Source: Poa pratensis | Taxonomy: Eukaryota > Streptophyta > Magnoliopsida > Poales > Poaceae | Direction: 5' to 3' | Assembly: GCA_947311845.1 (NCBI GenBank) | Contig: CAMZMU010000071.1 | Location: 17,230,578-17,294,577, forward strand | DNA: 64,000 nt | Part shown: in pieces, positions 1 to 8,615 of the stretch | Layout of the letters: each line of letters opens with the position of its first letter | How positions within the stretch are numbered: the stretch's first letter is position 1 | Translations under genes and position numbers: made by a program | The notes under the pieces: generated by a model | What the model saw: the letters and a program-made list of their open reading frames with translations, nothing else | The model's database searches: none | What the model was told of the DNA's origin: nothing

Positions 1-2294
1 GGATTGAGTAACTGTGGCTCTAAACAAAGGTCTACGCATCCCATTGAGCTTGCTAAACTTGCCAACCAAAGAGAAAGTAAAAGAGTTTTTCAAATGTTAA
101 ACATGAAGTCATATGCTTGACAAACTTAGGGGTTGGGAGTTAACTTATATGTGCTGACACATAGAAAGCTTTCAACATTGCACTAAATTACATTTAGTTG
201 ATATCATGTACTTTTGTTTATGGATGCTTATCATGGTGCCAAATAAATGCGGAAACTTAGTAAGTTTGAGGAGTGGGTATAAATGGCTAGAGAGACGCCT
301 GGGCCGCCAACCTAAGCCATGCATCATTCATGGTGGAAATTTACAGCGTACCAAAGTGAACATTCAGTGATGCACTTCATAATAAAAAGCTACACAAATA
401 GTAAATAAAAGAGTGCTGAGATTGTTCATTGTCTGTTTGTCTTGTCGTTTTGACATGGGCTTGTTCCATGTCCTGGAACAAGAGGTACCCCAGTTGACGC
501 TCTTGATGACGCTATTATTACTTGCAATGACTTAGAAACTTAAACTTGCTTTGTGGCCCGAGTTGAGTAACACCGTGGTGTAGGTACTCGTATTCACGGG
601 GCATGAGGCTCTGAACCATTAGTTGGTCAAGCATATGAGTCATAATAGGGAACACCAAATGGATTGATAAAACTGAGAGCAAGGTTGTAAGCACAATGAG
701 TTTACTAGTCAATAAAAGAAAGAATCGAAAGATCTCAAAAATCTTGGCATGATTCAATCAAAAGCGATGCAAGAACCTTGTTGTTTGTTATGGAAGTTAT
801 GCTTTGAATACTTGTTGGTATTAAACGGTGTTACATATGCAATGCAAAGTTCTTGTCAAAGTCTTTTTATCACTTCTGCACTATGTTTGAGTTGTTCGAG
901 GACAAACAACGAGCTAAGCTTGGGGGAGTTGATGCACCTAAAATGCATCTACTTTTCCAAGCACTTTGCTTCATAATTTGCTCCGGAATCTTCCCATATT
1001 TGAATAAAACTGCTGAATCTGACGCTGTTTTTAGCAAAGTCTCTTTTCTGGTTGTTTTTGAAGGAAATTAAATCGGGAAAAAATACCACGTCAATTTTTA
1101 TGGAAAAGAAGGGCATCGCGCAAAAGATGGACACGAGGAAGCATCCGAGGGCCAAAAGAGTGGGCCCCACGCGGCCAGATTCCTTGGCCGCGTGGGCCCA
1201 CCCATCTGGTGCCTCGGGCACCGCTCCTCCTTCAGCTTTCGCGTACCCCCTCATATATACGAAAAAGTGGCTGACCTAGAGGGAGAGGAGCTTTCGCGAA
1301 ACAGAGCGCCGCCGCCACCACGATCTTCGTTTTCGGAGACAGATTGATCCAGGACTTCTCCCCCGGAGGAGGGATCCGGAGGCCGTCTTCACCGCCATCT
1401 TCACCGCCTTCATCTCCATCGACCATGAGCTCCTTCACCATCACCATGTGTGAGTAGTCCACTGTAGGCATATGAGGTGGATGGGGATTGGATGAGATTG
1501 ATCATGTAATGATATCCGTTGTCCGAGACCTTAGGGGTTTATCTTGAGGATATTTTTGTATTGTGTTAATGCACTTATGCTATGTTTAATGCTTGCTACT
1601 AGGGCCCGAGTGGCATGATTTCAGTACTGAACTTATTTTGCCCCATCATATATTTGATTTTGGTATTTATCTGCAAAGTGTATCACCTGCTATTATGTTG
1701 AACCTGCGAACCCTAAAAGTGACATATAGGGAAAACAAGGGGGAGATGTTTTAGTTTGAGGATTTTATGTGTTCATGAAGTGTTAATGCGTTGTTCCGGG
1801 CTATTTGAAAGGGTAGACCTTAATTACCTGTAGTTCCAAGTTGGCCCCGGTGAAATGGGCAGGTAGGACAATAGATGTTGTGCAAATTCTCTTGGTTAGT
1901 ACACACAACTATTTACGGAACACATACCTACATATATCGGAGTTAGAGATAAGTCCCATTGCTATTTGTATCTTATTATATGATCAATCTTATTCATGCA
2001 ACACCCCGCTATCACCTCATGCCCACGTTTTAAATATCTGAGTTACACTTTCACTTTTCCGGTGAAAACTGGGAAACCCTTGTTTACTACTGCTGTTTTA
2101 TTTTGCTTGCTTGAATCATCCTACTGCCATAACTATCACTGCTGCAAGTTTATTGATATACAGGTGTGGTTGAGAGTGACGCCTCAATTGTTAAAGTCTT
2201 ATTGGTATTCTTGTGTTCCCCTTGAGTCGAACTATAAATTTGGGTAATACTTCCCAACGAAGATTTCAACGATCCCCTATACTTGTGGGCATCA
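1..2294 (+). mobile_element. 3' part of a Ty3/Gypsy-like LTR element (5' part outside window)
   Basis: Positions 1-929 are the non-coding 3' internal region and 930-2294 are the 3' LTR. The internal part matches, with many differences, the corresponding part of the complete Gypsy element at 25914-33883. For example, the stretch near 125-235 resembles 31155-31255, and the 'gaggtacccc agttgacgct' block near 482 recurs near 31500. A purine-rich tract (aagcttggggga) sits immediately before the LTR, as expected for a polypurine tract. No coding capacity is left in the visible part. The element is inserted in a MuDR-type transposase gene that resumes at 2295. The left LTR and the left copy of the target duplication lie outside the window. 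Confidence 0.8.
930..2294 (+). repeat. 3' LTR of the first Gypsy-like element
   Basis: The LTR starts TGATGCACC directly after the polypurine tract and ends ...GGGCATCA, giving canonical TG...CA ends and a length of 1365 bp. The start resembles that of the inner Gypsy LTRs at 25914 and 32131 (TGATGCATG). The rest has diverged strongly, so it is a related but different family or subfamily. The right boundary is supported because transposase-like coding sequence begins immediately after it. Confidence 0.72.
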
Positions 2295-3409
2295 TACAAC
2301 AAGTGGTCAACAGGAGCAGAAAGCTTTCACATCTATCTGTTGAGAAATCTTCATTGTGGGGTGCTGAATTTAGAGATACAAAGAGTGGCAACAGGCATGT
2401 TGTTGACACTGATTTGCATGAATGCACCTGCCTAGAGTGGCAACACACTGGGAAACCATGTGAGCATGCCATAATTTTTTGGCATCTAAACCCAACTTAA
2501 ATATGCACCCATATTTGCATGATTATTACTCGGTGCAAAGATTCAAGGCTGCATATGCAACTCCAATTTCAGCACTGACAGACCAATCGCAGTGGCCTGA
2601 GGTGGAATTTGAATTTTCTATGTGTCCACCCCTCACTAAATGGAAGGCTGGGAGGCCCAAACAGAGCAGATTCAAAGCTTGGTTTGAGAAAAGCGTGAGT
2701 AGTAAGAAAAAGAAAAAAGATAAAGATGAAAAGCCAAAAAGGCCTAAAAAAGGTAACCAAAACAGATGAAAGTTGTGTGAGGAACTTGGGCATAGAATTG
2801 GTTCCGCACAATGCCGTTACACTCCGGAAAGGCCAAAGTATCTTAATTTTGTTGTTTGTGTGTTGTTTTTGATTTTGCTGCTTTTTTCAGTCTAACCAAG
2901 TGATATGATTTATTTTTCAGAAGGAAGCGTGTAGAAAAAGGCCCGCCTCTTGTTGTTGAACAATGCTGGCCACAGAAAAAAGCAAGACTCAGTGGCAGTA
3001 GAAAGAATAGAAGTTTCAGTTCACAAACTGAACCTGTTCTTGATGCACGGGAGCAAACTGAACCTGTTCTTGATGCACGGGAGCAAACTGAACCTGTTCT
3101 TGATGCACGGGAGCAAACTGAACCTGTCCTGGACCTTGCTGTGCAAACTGAACCTGTCCTGGACCTTGCTGTGCAAGCTGAACCTGTCATGGACCTTGTT
3201 GTGCAAGCTGAACCTGTCCTGGACCTTGTTGTGGTGCAAACTGAACCAGATGTTGTTGATGTTATCCAAAATGAACCTCTTGGCCGTGCTGTGGGTAGGC
3301 CTAGTGGTTTTGGTAAGAAAAGAAAGAGTATCAACAAGTTGCTTGCTGTACAAGTTGAGAAGGAGAAGAAACCGAGTGGTGCCCGTGGTAAGAAGAGGCA
3401 AAATACATA
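2295..3409 (+). pseudogene. MuDR-type (MULE) transposase, C-terminal part, broken
   Basis: The translated sequence contains a SWIM zinc finger (CTCLEWQHTGKPCEH, pattern CxC...CxH) near 2424-2470. It continues as a conserved MULE C-terminal region (MHPYLHDYYSVQRFKAAY...) and a lysine-rich stretch, then a CCHC zinc knuckle (KLCEELGHRIGSAQC). The reading frame is lost in a T run near 2474-2480, consistent with a one-base deletion. The first Cys codon of the zinc knuckle appears as TGA at about 2767-2769, a nonsense change. A likely intron follows (about 2835-2920, ending in ...tttttcag), and then a final exon of 30-bp repeats ending in a basic tail (GKKRQNT, stop at 3408-3410). The N-terminal catalytic DDE part lies left of the inserted Gypsy element, outside the window. 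In MULEs the protein acts in the nucleus as the transposase. This copy cannot encode an intact one. Confidence 0.8.
3024..3240 (+). repeat. 30-bp coding tandem repeat in the MULE tail exon
   Basis: About seven copies of a 30-bp unit start at 3024, 3054, 3084, 3114, 3144, 3174 and 3204. They stay in frame and encode a 10-residue repeat of the type QTEPVLDARE, later QTEPVLDLAV and QAEPVMDLVV. The first three units are identical and later ones diverge. The period is a multiple of three, so length changes would not break the frame. Confidence 0.85.
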
Positions 3410-3410
3410 G

Positions 3411-4330
3411 AATGATGTTGTACTAAACTTGATTTGTTGTAATAAACATGATTTGTTGTATTTGTTGTAATAACTATGAATGATGTCGTTGTAATAATTA
3501 GCCACTTGGTCATTTGAATTCAAATTTGAACCAAAATTCAAACTTTTATGCCATTTGTGTTATGCTAAGCTTGGATGTTGCAATGATTTCAAACTATTAT
3601 GCACTTTGTTTGATCTAAATGGTCATCAATCCGAGGCCTTTTGCTAACTCCTGAAAAATGTGTTTCAAATGAGCTCCAAAGGTAGGGTAAACGGCCCCAT
3701 TTCTAAGCAAGTTTTTTTCCACCTTGTCTAAATGAGCCAAATAAATTTCCTAGACATCTATTCTACCTATAAAGTGCCATTTCGAAGTCTCACTATTTAT
3801 TGAATTAATCTTCATACTAATTATTTTCTTTTGCATAATAATGGTTTAATTGCAAATCATAAATAAATAAAGTTTAAAACATGAAAATGAAAAACTAAGC
3901 TCAGATCTATCTTAGTCACTCCAAAATGGAGCTTTGGTGGGGTTTTGACAATTTTCATTTTCAAAAACTTTGAAATCCACCTACTCTCTCCTTTGAAATC
4001 CATACTACTCTGTACAACATTTCACATTTGAGTGAAGGCATTTTCGTGAAAATGTATGTACACCATCTTTATATTTTTTTTCTCGTTACTATATGACATA
4101 AGAAGACTATGTGCGCAGGTTTCTTCATTTTTTGATTTTTTTGAATTAATTATGCTCATTTGAAAGTGTTTGAGGTCGCTCACTTGATTTTAGGATTTTT
4201 CGTAAAAATGTATATAAACCATATTTATATTTTTTTTCTAGTTACTATACTACATTACAAAACCATGTGCGCAAGTTTCTTAATTTTTTGATTTTTTGTT
4301 TTGAATTAGTTCTGCTCAACCCTAGTTTGG
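3411..4330. repeat. AT-rich spacer with a ~157-bp direct duplication
   Basis: There is no coding signal here. Two diverged copies of a roughly 110-bp block start near 4047 and 4203. Each runs through an 'atgtatgtacaccat' or 'atgtataaaccat'-like part, a T-rich tract, 'agttactata' or 'cgttactata', and 'tgtgcgcaggtttctt'-like text, giving a period of about 157 bp. Such AT-rich duplicated blocks are common in subterminal regions of DNA transposons. The area may be the 3' end of the MULE whose transposase ends at 3409. No terminal inverted repeat could be assigned. Confidence 0.55.
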
Positions 4331-4439
4331 TCAACCCTAACAAAACCCCGTTGACCGAGGCGAAACCCCGCATAACCTCGCTAACCCTAGCTCGTATTTT
4401 TGGCCATTGGATAAGCCCTACGTTGGCCGTCCGATCAAG

Positions 4440-4511
4440 CCTTCTAGAAGGAAACCCGCAGACTACCGCGTTTTGGCCGTTGACCGTTGGATTGACGCCT
4501 TCTAGAAGGAA
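4440..4511 (+). promoter_or_regulatory. Two perfect heat-shock-element-like motifs
   Basis: The sequence CTTCTAGAAGGAA occurs at about 4441-4453 and again at about 4499-4511, 58 bp apart. Each contains the alternating nTTCnnGAAnnTTCn-type arrangement (TTCTAGAAGGAA) bound by heat-shock transcription factors in plants. They lie 430-500 bp upstream of the ORF at 4941 and about 330-390 bp upstream of its TATA box. Function is inferred from the motif only. Confidence 0.5.
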
Positions 4512-4831
4512 ACTAGCACGGACGGTTGCGATCGGCAGAGCCACGGCGATCCGCGAGACTCGCGTTCTGCGCTCTGATTGGCCACCGTGTGTAGCCCACC
4601 GTGTGGAGCCCACCGTGTGGCAGCGATTCAGACTTTGCATGCATGCCGTCGGACGTCGCACCGCAGCCATTAAGCACGCTGATTCAGAGGCACGCTTACA
4701 CGTCGCACTGCAGCAATTAACCACGCCGCCGATTCAGAGGCACGCTTCAATTCAGACTCAAAAAATGAGCCTTTTCAGACTCGCACTCACGGGAGAGCAA
4801 CGGGCATCTCCTCTCCTCTTCCTCTCCTCTC

Positions 4832-4839
4832 TATTTATA
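4832..4839 (+). promoter_or_regulatory. TATA box of the gene at 4941
   Basis: TATTTATA sits in an otherwise CT-rich stretch about 100 bp before the start codon at 4941. The CT-rich sequence between them (roughly 4860-4935) looks like a typical grass 5' untranslated region. Confidence 0.55.
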
Positions 4840-4940
4840 CACCCTCTCTTCCTCTCCCCTCTCCACACAAGCCAGATCCATCTCCTCTCCTTCTCCTCTT
4901 CCTCTCCTCACTCTCTCTCGAAGCACATCAAGCCGGGAAG

Positions 4941-5351
4941 ATGGAGTTCACCAGAGTGACGTTCTGGCCACCGCGCACCACCCGCGAGGAGCTCTACCCC
5001 CCCGGCGTCTTCGTGGAGAACTCCCTCCGCATCTGGGTGATATCGAGGTGGAGGTCCCCGTACGAGCTCGCCCAGGAGTTCCTTGCCGCCGGGTATCGCC
5101 ACCTCCACCGCCCAGCGGGCATGAGGCCCATGTTTCGCCTCCACGAAACCCGTGACTCTCTCGACAACGTCGTGATGCTCACGGTCGTCTTCGCCAACCC
5201 GCTCGACGCCCACGCGCTGCTCGAGCAAGTCTTCTGGTGCGGATGTGAGTTCATCGCCTTCACGATGTACAACATCTACACCGTCTGGGATGTGGCCTTC
5301 CCCGCCGACAACCATATGCACAGGCTCCCCTACAACCTCAACGAGGAGTGA
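4941..5351 (+). CDS. Small protein of unknown function (136 aa), single exon
   Basis: This is an uninterrupted 136-codon ORF with strong GC preference at third positions, unlike its AT-rich surroundings. It is preceded by a TATA box and a CT-rich leader. The product begins MEFTRVTFWPPRTTREELYP and has no signal peptide or convincing membrane segment. It is rich in Phe, Val, Trp and Arg, with a hydrophobic middle (VVMLTVVFANPL, about residues 77-88) and an aromatic C-terminal half (FWCGCEFIAFTMYNIYTVWDV). I do not recognise a family. The first in-frame ATG is used and fits the promoter distance. Its position beside MULE debris raises the possibility that it is a captured or transposon-linked gene, but nothing in the sequence proves this. 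Two heat-shock-like motifs upstream suggest stress-controlled expression. Confidence 0.6.
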   Translation: MEFTRVTFWPPRTTREELYPPGVFVENSLRIWVISRWRSPYELAQEFLAAGYRHLHRPAGMRPMFRLHETRDSLDNVVMLTVVFANPLDAHALLEQVFWCGCEFIAFTMYNIYTVWDVAFPADNHMHRLPYNLNEE

Positions 5352-6260
5352 ACGTGCAAGAAGGGGCGCCCGAGCAAGAAGATGGGGGCGCCCAGAAGAT
5401 GGCGCCGGGAGTGAAGGCCCGGAGTGAAGATGGTGCGGCCGGGTGCAGCCCCGACCATTTAAGTTTTATTTACTTTCTGTTTCAATTTGAGTTGTAAGGG
5501 TGCGGGCCTACCCGTGCTACTATTTATATAAATATATCTATGTATTGGTCGTGATTATATATGCCGGATTTTCTCACCCATTTTCAAACATTTACAAACA
5601 TTTTGCCGCATTTTAGTTACATTGTCCCATGAAAAAAATGGGGCCAAAGTAAATACAAGTAACTGAAGAATATGTTTGTAAGAACTTGATTTGCTGAAGC
5701 AACATTTTATTTTAGTGGTTTTAGCTGAAGTATTTTTTTTAAGAACTGAAGCAGCCCTCTATGCTATATAAAAAAGGGTGTCCCTACCCGGGTGGGCTAC
5801 TTTTCTATTTGGGCCTTAATATTTTCTCACGGCCCAACATCTATTCGACAGCCTAGAACCTTTTTTTTGCAGCTCTGTCCGCTCCCGAGCTCTGTAATGA
5901 AATAAACTATATATGTATGAAATAACATAAGTTGAATAAAAAAACAAAAACAGAGGTGAATTCGTTGTCCATTGGGCATGGCTAGGTTTATTTGGCCTAG
6001 AGTGTGCACGTATGTTTTTTCCGGACGAACACTTCTTTAAACATTTGGCCTGGCTAGGTTTTACTTGGGCCTGGCCTTTTCTCCTACTCGTTGTTTATTT
6101 ATTTTTCTTCTACTGAACTGAAAATTGCACACACATCTGCACACTGTCATACGAACTGAAACAAACCAAATAAAGGGTGGATTCGTGATGCATTTTTTCA
6201 AGTCTAATTAGTGATGCAACACTAATTACATTGTTTAATGACTTGTTTAATGACTAATGA
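5352..6260. other. Intergenic spacer, no gene seen
   Basis: This is the 3' flank of the small gene at 4941-5351. It starts with a moderately AT-rich stretch with 'aagttttatttactttctg' and 'tatttatataaatatat', a plausible 3' UTR and poly(A) region. After that come unassigned non-coding sequence and the 3' flank of the minus-strand GRF gene. No repeats or RNA genes were recognised. Confidence 0.5.
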
Positions 6261-6927
6261 TCAGCACATAGACAACTCCAAGAGTAATTGCACATAAATA
6301 AAAATTGCAGCCATCAGATTGTCCTGCTTCTTCAGATCGAAAAGTTTCTTTAGCTGTTTGTTCATCTTATTCAACTCGGCCTTCACTTCCGCAAGCCCAT
6401 CCGCATTCTGCACCGTAGCAACCCCCGTAGCAGATCCCAATTGCTCCACCGCCGGCGGCAAATTGGGCACCAGGGATGTACCCGCCTTTTCAATCCTCTT
6501 GATGTACACATCAAGCCACTCGAAATGGTCGCATGGTAGCAGATCCTGAAAATAGGAACCAAATATTAACCCTAATTCCCCGGCTCTGGTCTGAGGAAAT
6601 TCCCCGGCTCCAGTGCCATGAAAACCCAAAATTGAGGAAAATAAAACGAATTTGGAAGAGGGGAAAGTCAGATCTCACCTTCCCCAGCTCTGGTTTGCGC
6701 TCGCATTTCACATACTCGCGCCCGGCGTTGCCATTCTTGTCGCTCGTGGTGACCCGCCGCTTCAGAGGTGTCGTCCGTGGGCAATCAGGGCACCTTCCCA
6801 GCGGCACTGGACCGTAGCGCGGCCATTGATAGTGGGAGGTGGAAGCGGAGCTCGAAGACATACCTCTACCGCCGGCGTTGATGCGCGCTGTCACCGGAGA
6901 AGAAGGGGGACGAGAGGATGCGGGCAA
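6261..6927 (-). CDS. GRF-type zinc-finger protein, two exons (spliced)
   Basis: Exon 1 runs 6927 (or 6861) to 6679 and exon 2 runs 6545 to 6261 on the minus strand. The junction has a GTGAGATC donor and a TTTTCAG acceptor, phase 0. The first ATG gives 177 aa. The inner ATG at 6861 (MSSSSAST...) gives 155 aa and is the better fit to this grass family. The GRF zinc finger reads CPDC...GNAGREYVKC...PCDHFEW, with the four Cys/His-type ligands split across the exons. After it come a coiled-coil-like segment (ELNKMNKQLKKLFDLKKQ) and a hydrophobic C-terminal tail (AAIFIYVQLLLEL) that could anchor it in a membrane. GRF fingers bind nucleic acid in characterised proteins, but the role of these short grass proteins is unknown. 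Many copies exist in grass genomes, some linked to transposons. It is divergent from the membrane-protein gene at 8616 and may share its promoter region. Confidence 0.72.
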
Positions 6928-8612
6928 CGGTCGGAAAGCTCGCTCGCGGGGATGGCTCTGGCACGAGGGCGAGATGGATCTATTTTGTACTAGCTGATGA
7001 CATGGACAAGAGGTGGGTCCCGCACTCGGAGGTGCTCCTGTGGGTCCCGTGCTGATGTGGATAAGTGGGGGGTCCCACCAGGCTCACATAATTCCAACCC
7101 CTAACCTGTCCCTTGTGGTTAATCCCGAGTGTCGCATGCGAGCTATTTCAGCCACGAGATGGCGCCGCACGCGAGCTATTTCAGCAAACGGCATCGCTGT
7201 CCATCGATTTGCAAGGAAAGACGTCGCACATGAGCTATTTGCCCGGTGTTCGACACGGAGAGGCGGTGCTCGGTGGCGGCCGCCGAAAGGGGAGAAGGAG
7301 CATGACATTTTGGGTTCGTATTCAAATCCACGCATAATGCTGCCTTTGATCTGTGGTGATTTTTGGCTTCGATTTTTTCAGGTGTACTTGTTCTGGGTTT
7401 TTTTTTCGCTCCAAAGGATCTCCTCCGAGCTATTCATCTCTTAGCTTTGCAGTTCAGATCGAAGGTTCTATGCTCTTTCTTATGCTGGAATAATCTGCCA
7501 TCGTGATGTTTTTTTGATGTACCTCTTGTGTGAACTGTTATATTATTGGATGATTTTGTTTCTCTGAACCATTAGTGTTTGTGGGAATTATATGGTGTTG
7601 GATTGCTCTATCCATCTTATAGATGGACTGCCACACGGGAGGTTTCATGGCGTTTTATGTCTGCATGTCTCTTCAGTATAATTTTGGGCGTGACATATTA
7701 TTGCGATGTGACATACCAGAAACTTCGATAAGTATGACGATTTCAGAAGCAAATCGCTTATTTTCGATGTGACATATTATCGCTTATCAGTAATCACACT
7801 AGCACTTCTTTTTTTCAGAAGCAAATCGCTTATTGCAATGTGAGACATTAGAAATTTCGATGAGTATGACCATAGAAGTGGGGATAAGAAATTAAGATTT
7901 TATTGCTTCATTTATATTCAATGTTTAGCTCGGCACAGCCTCAATGACATTTGCTATGTCATTTTTTAGAAATAATTAATAAGTAATTCATTAGGTTTAC
8001 CCCTCGGTTGAGGCAACTGCCAATTTTTTGGGCTGGTCTCATATAAGATGTCAACTATTTTTATTTGTTTTAAGCTCTATTTAAATCAATAGAACTTTAG
8101 TGCATATTGCTCTTTAATTAGTAATTGTTGGTAGAAAGTGCTAATTGGGTTACCTGTCCACAAATATAGTAATTGTTGGTTATCTGTGGTGCCTCTCTAT
8201 GACCTATAATCCTAATGATATAAATAGATAACTAATTTGGTGTTGGGCTGCGATGAAGTTTTGTCATAGTTCAATTTGGTGTTGGGGCGGGATGTTTAAT
8301 CATTCGGAAGTACATGTGGTATTTATGACTTAGGTGGCATGTATATTTATTGGCCCTACTCCTATCTATGTACAAATATGTAGTTGTTACAAGAATAGGT
8401 TAAATATTATGAAATTGTTTTGCACAAAATCTATGTTGTTGCATTTCAATATCTTAAGAGGTATATACTACTTCATAGGTGAAAATATGAGACGTAATTA
8501 TAACTTCCATGGCTATCTTTTGACATATACTATTTGTTCCACTGGGTGTTAAACTGTAGTCTTTTTCTGTTATATATTTTACCTAACTTTAACTTTCTTA
8601 TATTTATTGAAG
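6928..8612 (+). other. Divergent promoter region and probable 5' UTR/first intron of the membrane-protein gene
   Basis: A GC-rich part (about 6930-7330) separates the two divergent genes. It contains a short duplicated phrase (gtgggtccc at about 7013 and 7040). The end of this GC-rich part ('ggcggccgccgaaagg' near 7274) looks like a 5' UTR exon. The following 1.3 kb is AT-rich and intron-like, ending in 'tttattgaag' at 8612, the acceptor of the first coding exon. The exact first exon and its donor could not be fixed. Confidence 0.45.
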
Positions 8613-8615
8613 GGC

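Noticed and set aside
2843..3541. A 232-aa minus-strand ORF with RTGSVC repeats
   Set aside because: It is antisense to the MULE tail exon. The repeats are the complement of the 30-bp coding units, and there is no independent evidence.
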